Shown: in pieces, positions 16,731 to 26,104 of the stretch
Layout: every line of letters begins with the position of its first letter
Numbering within the stretch: the first letter of the stretch is position 1
NCBI RefSeq assembly: GCF_963675905.1
Contig: NZ_OY780936.1
Coordinates: 868,001-932,000, forward strand
DNA length: 64,000 nt
From: an uncultured Bacteroides sp.
GTDB taxonomy: Bacteria > Bacteroidota > Bacteroidia > Bacteroidales > Bacteroidaceae
Reading direction: 5' to 3'
Position numbers and translations under genes: made by a program
The notes under the pieces: generated by a model
Told to the model about the DNA's origin: nothing
Databases searched by the model: none
The model's input: only the letters and a program-made list of their open reading frames with translations

Positions 16731-17900
16731 ATGATAAAGAAGATTGTATTACTCGGTTCCGGAGAGTTAGGAAAAGAGTTTGTAATTTCAGCTCAGCGTA
16801 AAGGACAATATATTGTGGCTTGTGATTCGTATGCCGGAGCGCCTGCCATGCAGGTAGCAGATGAGTGTGAAGTATTTGATATGCTAGATGGAGAAGCTTT
16901 GGAACGTGTGATTAAAAAACATCAACCAGATCTGATTGTTCCGGAAATTGAAGCAATTCGTACTGAGCGTCTTTATGATTTCGAGAAACAAGGAATACAG
17001 GTTGTTCCTAGTGCTCGCGCTGTAAACTTTACTATGAACCGTAAGGCAATCCGTGATTTAGCGGCAAAAGAGCTTGGTTTGAAAACTGCAAAGTATTTCT
17101 ATGCTACTACTTTGAAAGAACTTAAAGAAGCTGCTGATAAGATTGGGTTCCCATGTGTAGTAAAACCTCTAATGTCATCTTCTGGTAAAGGTCAGTCGTT
17201 GGTACGTTCTGCCGAAGAGCTTGATCATGCTTGGGAATATGGCTGCAGCGGAAGTCGTGGTGATATAAAAGAATTAATAATTGAGGAATTTATTAAATTC
17301 GATAGTGAAATTACTCTGTTAACAGTTACCCAGAAGAATGGGCCTACTCTTTTCTGTCCTCCTATAGGACATGTGCAAAAGGGCGGTGACTACCGTGAAA
17401 GTTTCCAACCTGCACATATAGATCCAGCTCATTTGAAAGAGGCTGAAGATATGGCCGAGAAAGTTACCAAGGCATTGACCGGTGCCGGACTTTGGGGCGT
17501 GGAATTTTTCCTAAGTCATGAGAACGGAGTTTATTTCTCCGAATTATCACCTCGTCCGCACGACACTGGAATGGTTACTCTTGCGGGAACACAAAATTTG
17601 AATGAGTTCGAACTTCATCTTCGCGCTGTACTTGGACTTCCCATTCCTGGAATTAAGCAGGAGAGGATAGGGGTAAGTGCTGTTATTCTTTCTTCTATTG
17701 CCAGCAAAGAAGCACCTCGTTATAAAGGTTTGGAAGATGTCGCGAAAGAGGAAGATACTTATCTTCGTATATTTGGTAAGCCATTTACAAAGGTTAACCG
17801 CCGTATGGGAGTCGTGTTGTGCTATGCTCCGTTAGGATCCGACTTAGATAAACTTAGAGATAAAGCGAAAGATATTGCTTCCAGAGTAGAAGTATATTAA
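16731..17900 (+). CDS. purT: Formate-dependent phosphoribosylglycinamide formyltransferase
   Basis: A 389-residue ATP-grasp enzyme that formylates GAR with formate and ATP, an alternative to folate-dependent PurN that suits a formate-producing anaerobe. The N-terminal G-S-G-E-L-G-K-E motif, the central ATP-grasp segment ([12 protein letters not shown]), and [13 protein letters not shown] are typical. It stands alone, ending in the palindromic array that follows. Confidence 0.95.
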   Translation: MIKKIVLLGSGELGKEFVISAQRKGQYIVACDSYAGAPAMQVADECEVFDMLDGEALERVIKKHQPDLIVPEIEAIRTERLYDFEKQGIQVVPSARAVNFTMNRKAIRDLAAKELGLKTAKYFYATTLKELKEAADKIGFPCVVKPLMSSSGKGQSLVRSAEELDHAWEYGCSGSRGDIKELIIEEFIKFDSEITLLTVTQKNGPTLFCPPIGHVQKGGDYRESFQPAHIDPAHLKEAEDMAEKVTKALTGAGLWGVEFFLSHENGVYFSELSPRPHDTGMVTLAGTQNLNEFELHLRAVLGLPIPGIKQERIGVSAVILSSIASKEAPRYKGLEDVAKEEDTYLRIFGKPFTKVNRRMGVVLCYAPLGSDLDKLRDKAKDIASRVEVY

Positions 17901-17920
17901 TTTAAACCTGATATATTAAA

Positions 17921-17962
17921 AATCCCTTGTACAAAAGAATTAAATCTTTTGTACAAGGGATT
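17921..17962 (+). terminator. Perfect 18-bp stem downstream of purT
   Basis: 17921-17938 and 17945-17962 are exact reverse complements with the loop ATTAAA, followed by a T/C-rich tract. The stem is built from the first two units of the TGTACA array, so one sequence seems to serve as array and terminator. Confidence 0.65.
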
Positions 17963-18013
17963 TCTTTCTTTTGTACAGAAGAATTAATTGTTTTGTACAA
18001 TATATATAAAACC
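17926..18013. repeat. Four-unit TGTACA array, 22-bp pitch (array B)
   Basis: TGTACA occurs at 17928, 17950, 17972 and 17994, exactly 22 bp apart. Units 1-2 form the perfect hairpin described separately, and units 3-4 form an imperfect one. Same design as the arrays at 4526 and 39998. Confidence 0.88.
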
Positions 18014-18114
18014 TTCCTTTGCGCTTTTTAAATTCTTCTCGTTTTTTTATAATTTCTTCTTTTATTGAACATCTCGTCTTTATTTTTTGTTAAATATCAA
18101 ACGGTTATTTAACA

Positions 18115-19596
18115 ATGAAAGGCTATATGACAAATAAATCTGATATAGGATTAATAGGTCTTGCAGTGATGGGAGAAAATCTTGCATTGAACATAGAAAG
18201 TAAAGGATGGCGGGTTTCTGTATACAATCGCACGGTAGCAGGTGTGGAAGAAGGTGTTGTCGATCGCTTTGTATCTGGACGTGCTCATGGGAAAAAGATT
18301 ATGGGCTTTAATAATATAGAAGATTTTGTAAATTCTATATCCCAGCCTCGCAAAATTATGTTGATGGTGCGCGCCGGTAATCCGGTCGATGAATTAATGG
18401 AACAGCTCTATCCGTTTCTTTCTCCGGGAGATATATTAATTGATGGAGGCAATTCTAATTATGAAGACACTGCAAGAAGAGTCAGAGAGTCAGAAGCAAA
18501 AGATATTTATTTCATAGGAGCCGGCGTTTCGGGTGGTGAAGAGGGAGCTTTGCATGGTGCATCAATTATGCCTGGAGGATCAGCCGGTGCCTGGTTTGAG
18601 GTAAGACCTATTCTTCAGAGTATTGCAGCAAAAGCCGAAGATGGTTCTCCTTGCTGCGAATGGATTGGGCCGGGCGGCTCTGGACACTTTGTGAAAATGA
18701 TTCATAATGGCATTGAATATGGCGATATGCAGTTAATTTCTGAAGCTTACTTTATAATGAAACATTTATTAGAGGCTTCAAATGATGAAATGGCTTCTTA
18801 TTTTGAAACGTGGAATGAGGGAAAACTCAAAAGCTTCTTAATAGAAATTACTTCTAAAATATTAAAATATAAAGATGCTGATGGAGATTATCTGATCGAT
18901 AAAATTCTGGATACTGCGGGCCAGAAGGGAACAGGAAAATGGTCGGTTATTAATGCCATGGATTTAGAAATGCCACTGAACCTTATTGCGACTGCTGTTT
19001 TTGAGAGAAATCTTTCTGCCAGAAAAGAACTTCGTATGGAGGCTTCAAGTATATATAATAGAGAAGCTTCTCAAAAAACATATTTGGCAGAGGAACTGAT
19101 TAAAGAAATATATAGTTCTCTATATGCATCAAAATTAGTATCGTATGCTCAAGGGTTCAATGTTCTGAAATGTGCTTCTGATAAATATGGGTGGAGATTG
19201 AATTTGGCATTGATTGCACGGCTCTGGAGAGGAGGATGTATTATTCGTTCTGCATTTTTAAATGAAATAGCCAAAGCTTTTGAAGAGGATAGGCATCTGT
19301 CTAATTTGCTTCTAGCTCCTTATTTCAAAGACGAAATTGTATCGGCGTTACCTTTCTGGAAACGATTGGTTTCAGTAGCCGCTAAAGAAGAATTGCCTGT
19401 GCCTGCATTTTCATCTGCTCTTAATTACTTTTATTCTTTGACAACCAATAATTTACCTGCAAATTTGGTACAGGCGCAACGAGATTACTTTGGAGCACAT
19501 ACCTTTGAAAGAATAGATTTGCCTAGGGGCGTTTTTATGCATGAAAATTGGATTGGAAAGGCTAATAGCACTAAGTCAGGAAATTATATTATATAA
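18115..19596 (+). CDS. gnd: 6-phosphogluconate dehydrogenase (decarboxylating)
   Basis: A 493-residue enzyme that oxidises 6-phosphogluconate to ribulose 5-phosphate and CO2 with NADP. The N-terminal nucleotide-binding stretch is G-L-A-V-M-G-E-N-L-A and the substrate site contains G-P-G-G-S-G-H-F-V-K-M-I-H-N-G-I-E-Y. A second ATG at 18127 lies closer to the family's usual start and is preceded by GAAAGG, so it may be the true start. The next gene, zwf, begins 13 bp downstream. Confidence 0.95.
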   Translation: MKGYMTNKSDIGLIGLAVMGENLALNIESKGWRVSVYNRTVAGVEEGVVDRFVSGRAHGKKIMGFNNIEDFVNSISQPRKIMLMVRAGNPVDELMEQLYPFLSPGDILIDGGNSNYEDTARRVRESEAKDIYFIGAGVSGGEEGALHGASIMPGGSAGAWFEVRPILQSIAAKAEDGSPCCEWIGPGGSGHFVKMIHNGIEYGDMQLISEAYFIMKHLLEASNDEMASYFETWNEGKLKSFLIEITSKILKYKDADGDYLIDKILDTAGQKGTGKWSVINAMDLEMPLNLIATAVFERNLSARKELRMEASSIYNREASQKTYLAEELIKEIYSSLYASKLVSYAQGFNVLKCASDKYGWRLNLALIARLWRGGCIIRSAFLNEIAKAFEEDRHLSNLLLAPYFKDEIVSALPFWKRLVSVAAKEELPVPAFSSALNYFYSLTTNNLPANLVQAQRDYFGAHTFERIDLPRGVFMHENWIGKANSTKSGNYII

Positions 19597-19609
19597 TAAA
19601 TGTTGAGCT

Positions 19610-21136
19610 ATGGATAAACCTAAGAGTATGATAATGGTTATTTTTGGAGCATCAGGCGACTTAACTCGTCGTAAACTGATGCCTGCTCTTTATTTGTTGT
19701 ATAAACTCAAAAAGTTACCCGAAAATTTTGCTGTTTTAGGTGTTGCGCGTACTCAATATACAGATGAAGAATATCGTGAACGTATTAATTTGCAATTGCA
19801 TCGTTTTCTAAAAGCTGAAGATGTGAATGAATCTCTGATCAGTTCTTTTGTAAACATGTTGCATTATTTTTCAATGGATCCGGCTAATCCGAACGATTAT
19901 TTGCATTTGCAACCCAAACTATTGGAACTTGATGCTAAGATTGGAAGTGGAGAACAATATCTGTATTATCTTGCAACTCCACCTTCATTATATGGAGTGA
20001 TACCTCAGTACTTAAAAAATGTAGGATTGAATCTGGATAAAGGTGTAAGGGGGATGAAGCGTATTGTTGTGGAAAAGCCTTTTGGGTATGATCTGGATTC
20101 AGCTCTTGAACTAAATAACGTTTATTATAAGGATGCATTTCGGGAAGATCAGATTTTTCGAATAGATCATTATTTAGGAAAAGAGACTGTACAAAATATT
20201 ATGGCTCTTCGTTTTGCCAATAGCATTTTCGAACCGGTATGGAACAGAAACTATATTGATCATATTGAAATTACCGCTGTAGAAAATATGGGAGTTGAAC
20301 AAAGAGGAGGATACTTTGATGAGACGGGTACTTTACGTGATATGGTTCAAAATCATCTTATTCAACTAGTAGCCATTACTGCCATGGAACCTCCAATGGC
20401 TTTTAATGCAGATAGTTTTCGTGATGAGGTGGCTAAAGTATATCAATCTCTAACACCATTAACTGATAAAGATATGCATGAACATATTGTTCGTGGACAA
20501 TACGTAGCTTCAGAAAAGAAAAAAGGATATCGTGAAGAAAAAGATGTAGATCCATTATCCAGAACTGAAACTTATGTTGCCATGAAACTAGGTATTAGCA
20601 ATTGGCGATGGAACGGTGTACCTTTTTATATTCGTACAGGAAAGCAGATGCCGACTAAGGTTAGTGAAATCATTATCCACTTTAAGCCTACTCCTTTTTT
20701 GTTATTTAATTGTTTGGATAAACAATGTCCTACAGCAAACCAATTAATAATTCGTATTTTACCAGATGAAGGTATAGTACTGAAGTTTACAATGAAAGTA
20801 CCCGGTGCAGGATTTGAAGTTAAGCAAGTTGCTATGGATTTTAGTTATAGAAGTTTGGGCTCTCTTCCTTCGGAAGATGCTTATGTTCGTCTGATTGAAG
20901 ATTGTATGATAGGAGATCCAACATTATTTACTCGAAGTGATGCTGTAGAAGCCAGTTGGAGGTTCTTTACTCCAGTACTGAATTTTTGGAAAATGCATCC
21001 GGAAATACCAGTCTATGGTTATCCGGCTGGAACCTGGGGACCAAAAGAATCTGAAGCGATGATGCAGGAACATGGAGTGTATTGGATTAATCCTTGTAAA
21101 AACTTAACAAATACTGATTTGTATTGCGAACTTTAA
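19610..21136 (+). CDS. zwf: Glucose-6-phosphate 1-dehydrogenase
   Basis: A 508-residue enzyme catalysing the first step of the oxidative pentose phosphate pathway (glucose 6-phosphate to 6-phosphogluconolactone). The dinucleotide-binding motif is G-A-S-G-D-L-T-R-R-K (about 12-21) and the active-site signature is R-I-D-H-Y-L-G-K-E. It sits between gnd and pgl with 13- and 9-bp gaps, so all three are one transcript producing NADPH and pentose phosphate. Confidence 0.97.
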   Translation: MDKPKSMIMVIFGASGDLTRRKLMPALYLLYKLKKLPENFAVLGVARTQYTDEEYRERINLQLHRFLKAEDVNESLISSFVNMLHYFSMDPANPNDYLHLQPKLLELDAKIGSGEQYLYYLATPPSLYGVIPQYLKNVGLNLDKGVRGMKRIVVEKPFGYDLDSALELNNVYYKDAFREDQIFRIDHYLGKETVQNIMALRFANSIFEPVWNRNYIDHIEITAVENMGVEQRGGYFDETGTLRDMVQNHLIQLVAITAMEPPMAFNADSFRDEVAKVYQSLTPLTDKDMHEHIVRGQYVASEKKKGYREEKDVDPLSRTETYVAMKLGISNWRWNGVPFYIRTGKQMPTKVSEIIIHFKPTPFLLFNCLDKQCPTANQLIIRILPDEGIVLKFTMKVPGAGFEVKQVAMDFSYRSLGSLPSEDAYVRLIEDCMIGDPTLFTRSDAVEASWRFFTPVLNFWKMHPEIPVYGYPAGTWGPKESEAMMQEHGVYWINPCKNLTNTDLYCEL

Positions 21137-21145
21137 TAAGATCAA

Positions 21146-21841
21146 ATGATAAAAGTAAATAGTTTCCCTTCTTCTCTGGAAGCGGCTCATGCCTTAACAA
21201 AAGCTCTTTTGTATCAGATAAATACTTCTGGCACAAAAAACTTTCATTTGGCAATTTCGGGAGGAGCTACTCCTGTTGGGTTATTTCGACTTTGGGCTGA
21301 AGATTATAAAAATACAATTCCTTGGAGTCGATTACATCTTTATTGGGTAGATGAACGATGTGTACCTCCTGAGAATTCTGATAGTAATTATGGAATGACT
21401 AAACGCGTATTACTCGATAAAGTATCAATCCCCATTATGCAAATTCATCGTATTCATGGAGAAGACACTCCTGAAATAGAAGTGAAGCGATATTCTTTTT
21501 TAGTAGAAAATTTATTGATAAAGGAGAAATTGTGTCCTGTTTTTGATTGTATTCTCTTAGGAATAGGTGCTGATGGGCATACATCTTCTTTATTTCCTGG
21601 CCAAAATAATTTATTAAATTCGCCCGAGACTTATGCTGTAAGTGTTCATCCTGAAACAAGATTGAAACGCATTGCTTTGACTGGTTTGCCAATTCTTCAC
21701 GCAAAGAAAGTTTTCTTTTATGCGTTAGGCAAGAATAAAACAGATATTTTAAAAGAGGTGATAAAAGGGAATGATAATTATCCTGCTGGTTATATTGTAT
21801 CCAGATTAGATGATTCAGAACTGTTCACAGATAGTTTATAG
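21146..21841 (+). CDS. pgl: 6-phosphogluconolactonase (DevB/Pgl type)
   Basis: A 231-residue sugar-phosphate isomerase-fold enzyme that hydrolyses 6-phosphogluconolactone. It has S-G-G-A-T-P near the N-terminus, W-V-D-E-R-C-V-P, and G-I-G-A-D-G-H-T-S-S-L-F-P-G, all typical of the DevB family. It completes the oxidative branch with gnd and zwf. Confidence 0.93.
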   Translation: MIKVNSFPSSLEAAHALTKALLYQINTSGTKNFHLAISGGATPVGLFRLWAEDYKNTIPWSRLHLYWVDERCVPPENSDSNYGMTKRVLLDKVSIPIMQIHRIHGEDTPEIEVKRYSFLVENLLIKEKLCPVFDCILLGIGADGHTSSLFPGQNNLLNSPETYAVSVHPETRLKRIALTGLPILHAKKVFFYALGKNKTDILKEVIKGNDNYPAGYIVSRLDDSELFTDSL

Positions 21842-21852
21842 CCGTATAAAAA

Positions 21853-21897
21853 AGAATATTCCCCGTACCTGACCACTGTCAGACGGGGAATATACAA
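21853..21897 (+). terminator. Terminator of the gnd-zwf-pgl operon
   Basis: ATATTCCCCGT (21856-21866) and ACGGGGAATAT (21883-21893) pair around an inner CTGAC/GTCAG stem. It lies 14 bp after the pgl stop. Confidence 0.75.
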
Positions 21898-21925
21898 AAA
21901 CTAAACTAGACTTAACTAAACTAAA

Positions 21926-22264
21926 CTATTCTATATTGAGTTCTCGCAACTCCTTAACTGAAACGGAAAAATCCGTATGATTTTTGACGCGTTTTAGAAC
22001 TAATTCTCCAACTTTTTGTGCGTCTTCCCGGCTTTTAAAAGCTTTCTCTTCTGTAATTGCCGGAATAATAGGTTGATCAATTAATATTCGATTACCCTCT
22101 TTTATTTGATAACCATACCCTCCTTTTACACTTACTACTTCTAATAATATTTCTTTTCGATTCTTAGAAGAATCTTTTGATTTAACTACAGAAAAAATAG
22201 TAATAATGGCGAGTATACTTATAATTGTATAAAGAATTATATTCTTAGTCTTCTTCTTTTTCAT
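21926..22264 (-). CDS. DUF4907-family small membrane-anchored protein
   Basis: Read from the ATG at 22264 the product has 112 residues: a Lys-rich start, one hydrophobic segment, and a C-terminal domain with G-Y-G-Y-Q-I, I-D-Q-P-I-I-P-A-I and F-K-S-R-E-D-A-Q-K-V-G-E-L-V. I recognise these as the DUF4907 pattern of Bacteroidetes. A longer frame from 22291 exists but would put nine unlikely residues before the signal. It overlaps the end of the kelch gene by 20 bp, so the two are coupled. The function of the family is unknown. Confidence 0.7.
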   Translation of the reverse strand: MKKKKTKNIILYTIISILAIITIFSVVKSKDSSKNRKEILLEVVSVKGGYGYQIKEGNRILIDQPIIPAITEEKAFKSREDAQKVGELVLKRVKNHTDFSVSVKELRELNIE

Positions 22265-23270
22265 ATGGTAATAATTCCCACATATCGTCAAAATATAGAC
22301 TGCTACTACCTCCTGTTACAACAAATCCCTTTGTGCCAGTAGAGAATCCGACAGCACCTGCACGAGCTGATCCTTCAAATGGAGTATAATCGTCATCGTC
22401 GTCGCCAGACCAAAGATCTGTTGATGGATCGTAAATCCAATAATCTGTTTTAAGTGAACCAGTTGAACCTGTTGTTAAATATGCCTTTCCATCAATCACA
22501 AAAGTAACAGCTCTTTCACGAGCGATACCTGCATAATCATCATCATAATCTTCATCATCATTATTATCTGCAATATCTCTTAAAGCAGTCCATGTTCCTT
22601 TTGATGGATCAAATTTCCAGAAGTCATCACAATAAGATCCATTTGATTGACCACCAACAACGTAAGCAATATTGTTAATTACGAAAGCACTACCTCCACG
22701 ACGTTTTTGTCCACTAAAACTATTCATTCCGTTAGTGCCATCCATGATTTCCCATTTGTCATTTGCAGGATTGTAACGATAAAAATCTTTCAAATAATTT
22801 TTATCATATCCAGTACCTACATAACCATAATCTCCGATTGAGAATGATAATGCATAATATCTGCCAGAACCTGCAAAATCAGCTTTCTGTGTCCATTTAT
22901 TAGATGTTGGATCATATTCCCATGTATCTTTTAGATATGAATTCCCATTGTATCCAGTGGTAATATAACCTTTACCATTTACAGAAAAACCTGCAGCAGC
23001 GTTTCTTGCAGCACTTTCAGGTAAGCTAGCTCTCTGAGTCCAGCTGTTAGATGATACATTGTATCTCCAAAGGTCGTTCAATCGTTCGTCACCATCATAT
23101 CCGCAACAAACATATCCGTCTCCATCAATCATAAATGAAGCAGCATCATTTCTTGCCACACCATCAAAATCGGAACGTTGTTCCCATACACCTTGCGTAT
23201 ATGAATCTTCTTCTGTACATGCAGAAAAAGTCAAAGTGGCGAAACAACTTATCAATAATAGTTTTTTCAT
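22245..23270 (-). CDS. Kelch-repeat lipoprotein
   Basis: The start is taken at 23270 because that ATG opens a lipoprotein signal peptide ending L-T-F-S-A-C; the longer frame to 23360 has no signal. The 341-residue product consists of about six kelch-type repeats, each with a G-Y/G-T-G strand followed by D-x-W-x-Y-(D/N)-P-x-x-x-x-W, forming a beta-propeller on a membrane. Two Asp-rich loops (one near residue 245, one near 305) may bind calcium. It is transcribed away from the DUF4270 gene and co-transcribed with the DUF4907 gene. Confidence 0.85.
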   Translation of the reverse strand: MKKLLLISCFATLTFSACTEEDSYTQGVWEQRSDFDGVARNDAASFMIDGDGYVCCGYDGDERLNDLWRYNVSSNSWTQRASLPESAARNAAAGFSVNGKGYITTGYNGNSYLKDTWEYDPTSNKWTQKADFAGSGRYYALSFSIGDYGYVGTGYDKNYLKDFYRYNPANDKWEIMDGTNGMNSFSGQKRRGGSAFVINNIAYVVGGQSNGSYCDDFWKFDPSKGTWTALRDIADNNDDEDYDDDYAGIARERAVTFVIDGKAYLTTGSTGSLKTDYWIYDPSTDLWSGDDDDDYTPFEGSARAGAVGFSTGTKGFVVTGGSSSLYFDDMWELLPYEKEED

Positions 23271-23552
23271 CTTTTTTAAATACAATAATACATTCATAAT
23301 GTTGTTAATTCTATATTTATTTCTGCGGCCAAAAGTAGTTTCATCGATACTCTTAAGCAAAATTAATCGACGAAATAGGAAATTTTATCGTCAAATTGAA
23401 TTATATTATCGATAAAAGACGTAAATTACGGACGTTTTTATGAATAGGTAAATTTTGTACTATTATGGGTAAAATTACCTATTTGGTCGATTGTATTTTA
23501 TTTATATAGGTTTTGCTGTTTTTTTTGCACTTAAAATACTTTAGAAGTGAAT

Positions 23553-24872
23553 ATGAAAAAGATACTTTTTTTAATATCGTTTGTTTCGTTACTGTTTTGT
23601 ATATCTTGTCGAAATGAGACTTCAACTTTAGGGGAAGAATGGGTTGAGAGTGATTTGAAAAATGTTATGACAGATACTTGTACGGTGAGATTAAGTACAG
23701 TTTTTTTGGATTCGATTAATACATCTAATAAGAATGTTGCTCAACTAGGTTATTATAATGATAATACATGGGGGGAAATATCAGCTTCTAGTTATATTGA
23801 ATATTCTCCGGCAACATTTACTCCAAATGAAAAATATACTTATAGATTCGACTCCCTGACTATTTCAATGAAATGTAATGGTGATTATTTGGGTGATACT
23901 CTTTCAAAGGTAAAAGTACATTTGCATGAATTGACAGAGAATCTTGTTTTAGATACATATACAAAGTATCTATATAGTAATTCTACTTTTTCTTATAATT
24001 CGGAACCATTTTCTACTATAAATATTCAGCCAAATCCAAAAGGAAAGAAGACTTTGGAATATCGACTCTCTGATGATTTAGGGAAAACGTGGTTTAATAA
24101 AATATTAGCAAAATCTGATGACTTTAAAAATTCAGATGACTTTAGACATTATTTTAAAGGTATTGCTTTTGTTCCAGACGAGGCAAGTAATAAGTCTATT
24201 ATGGGATTTGGAATAAGTGATTCCAGTATGTGTATTACTTTATATTACCATGAAATTGGTCAAGAGTCAGTTGAAGGAACTGTTAAATTTATTCCTACTA
24301 CTCCTAATTTTAATAAAGTAAAACATGGTCGTACGGGTACTCCATTGCAGAATTTTGATAATAATCTGACCGAAATAGTTTCTGATAAAATGTCTAATAT
24401 ATCTTATGTTCAGGGCTTAACAGGTTTATATACAAAAATTGAGTTTCCTTACTTAAATAATTTATTAGAGGCAGGGAAAATGGTTAGCATTGAATCTGCG
24501 AAACTTTATTTATACCCTGTAAAGGGATCTTATGGGTTAAACAATCCTTTACCGTCTTCTTTAGCTCTTTATCAATCGAATGAGAATAATGTTACTGAAG
24601 ATCAGATAAAAGATTTATTAGGATCTTCAGTGCAGACAGGTAGTCTTGTAACTGACGAGGCACTTCATGAAAACACATATTATTCTTTTGATGTTACAAG
24701 CTTTTTGCAAAGTAATTTAGGAAATGTTGGTTATAATATAAAGAATCTGCAACTTGTTTTGCCTGAAAGTAAGATAAATACATCTTACCAAAGTGTTATT
24801 TTTGGTGATATGAAGCATCCTCAAAGTAATGTAAAGTTGTCTGTTCTTTATAAGGTTTATAAAACGAATTAA
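23553..24872 (+). CDS. DUF4270 family lipoprotein
   Basis: The product has 439 residues from the ATG at 23553; a GTG six bases upstream is less likely. A signal peptide ends in F-C-I-S-C, a lipobox, followed by the repeated beta-strand pattern typical of Bacteroidetes DUF4270 proteins (for example T-C-T-V-R-L-S-T near the start). The role is unknown. It precedes a beta-barrel gene by 16 bp and faces the divergent kelch/DUF4907 pair, an arrangement that suggests one envelope module. Confidence 0.75.
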   Translation: MKKILFLISFVSLLFCISCRNETSTLGEEWVESDLKNVMTDTCTVRLSTVFLDSINTSNKNVAQLGYYNDNTWGEISASSYIEYSPATFTPNEKYTYRFDSLTISMKCNGDYLGDTLSKVKVHLHELTENLVLDTYTKYLYSNSTFSYNSEPFSTINIQPNPKGKKTLEYRLSDDLGKTWFNKILAKSDDFKNSDDFRHYFKGIAFVPDEASNKSIMGFGISDSSMCITLYYHEIGQESVEGTVKFIPTTPNFNKVKHGRTGTPLQNFDNNLTEIVSDKMSNISYVQGLTGLYTKIEFPYLNNLLEAGKMVSIESAKLYLYPVKGSYGLNNPLPSSLALYQSNENNVTEDQIKDLLGSSVQTGSLVTDEALHENTYYSFDVTSFLQSNLGNVGYNIKNLQLVLPESKINTSYQSVIFGDMKHPQSNVKLSVLYKVYKTN

Positions 24873-24888
24873 TATTGATTTAATAAAA

Positions 24889-26094
24889 ATGAATACTTCT
24901 AGAATACTTTTATTATCTTTATTTATATCTTTTTCTCTCAATATCTCTGCACAAAATAGTACGAATTCTCCTTCTTCGATGTTTGGTATAGGTGATATTA
25001 CTGTCGGAGAAGCTGGCAAGTATGTTGGTATGGGGGGAGTTGGATTAGCTCTTCGTTCTGATAATTTTTTAAATGGTTTAAATCCGTCTGCTTTAACAGC
25101 TATGGATAGTGCAAAGTTTGTTTACGAAGCTGGGGCTAATGTCTCATTTGAGAATTATACAACTAGAGGAAGAAGCTCATCTTCTGTTACGGGTAACATT
25201 CGTAATTTGGGTATTGGCTTTAGAGTTATGCGTTCATGGTATGCTGCTGCTGGCTTAACTCCATTGAGTAGTATGGGATATGCTATTACTGTAGATCAAC
25301 CGGTTGAAGGAACAGAAGGAACTATTTCTTCTTTGTTTGAAGGAAATGGTGGCTTGTCTAAAGTGTATTTATCTAATGCTATTAAATTCTCAAAGAATTT
25401 TTCTTTAGGATTAAATCTTTCTTATATAATGGGTAGTACTACTCAGTCTGAAGTACAAGGAAATACATCAATTAAAGATATTTCTTATAAAAAAGCTTTT
25501 TATGCAGATTTCGGTTTGCAATATAATATTGCTTTGAATAAAAAGTGGAATATGAATTTTGGTGGTGTGTATGGTTATAAACAACAACTAAGCCTGAATA
25601 ACGATCGAACTGTAATTAATTCATCGAGTAATGAGACCTTGACAGAGAAATTACATCCAAAATCTCAATTCTTGCCACAATACTTTGGAGGTGGTGTTGC
25701 TTTAAATAATAAACGTTTGACGTTATCAGCTGATTATAAATTGACTCAGTGGTCTGCAATGGTGTCTGATAATTCTTCTGTTTCGTATTGTGATCAACAT
25801 GCTCTGAAGATTGGAGCAGATTTGCTCTCTGGTGAGTCTTTTACTAACCCATGGCATTATATGCTAGGAGCTGGTGTTTCAAATTCCTATGTTGTTCTTA
25901 AAAATAAGAAGCCTATGAACTATCACGTTAGTGCTGGTTTAGGTATTCCAGTAATGACTGGTAATTTAGTTTCTTTTGGAGTTAAATATGAGACTCAAGC
26001 TGGAGCTGGTTCGAGTGTTCAAAAGAATCAAATGTTTTCATTCTTCTTAAACTTGACATTTGCAGAACGAACACCTCGTTCAAAAATATATTAA
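24889..26094 (+). CDS. Outer-membrane beta-barrel protein, FadL-like fold
   Basis: A 401-residue protein with a signal peptide cut after N-I-S-A-Q. Early in the mature part it has a glycine-rich stretch (G-M-G-G-V-G-L-A-L), and N-P-S-A-L follows, as in FadL-type Bacteroidetes outer-membrane proteins. Alternating hydrophobic strands continue to an aromatic-rich end. It is probably the partner of the DUF4270 lipoprotein encoded immediately upstream. The transported substrate, if any, is unknown. Confidence 0.7.
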   Translation: MNTSRILLLSLFISFSLNISAQNSTNSPSSMFGIGDITVGEAGKYVGMGGVGLALRSDNFLNGLNPSALTAMDSAKFVYEAGANVSFENYTTRGRSSSSVTGNIRNLGIGFRVMRSWYAAAGLTPLSSMGYAITVDQPVEGTEGTISSLFEGNGGLSKVYLSNAIKFSKNFSLGLNLSYIMGSTTQSEVQGNTSIKDISYKKAFYADFGLQYNIALNKKWNMNFGGVYGYKQQLSLNNDRTVINSSSNETLTEKLHPKSQFLPQYFGGGVALNNKRLTLSADYKLTQWSAMVSDNSSVSYCDQHALKIGADLLSGESFTNPWHYMLGAGVSNSYVVLKNKKPMNYHVSAGLGIPVMTGNLVSFGVKYETQAGAGSSVQKNQMFSFFLNLTFAERTPRSKIY

Positions 26095-26104
26095 AATATT
26101 GACT

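Noticed and set aside
23059..23415. 118-codon plus-strand frame
   Set aside because: Antisense to the start of the kelch lipoprotein gene, whose signal peptide and repeats are clear.
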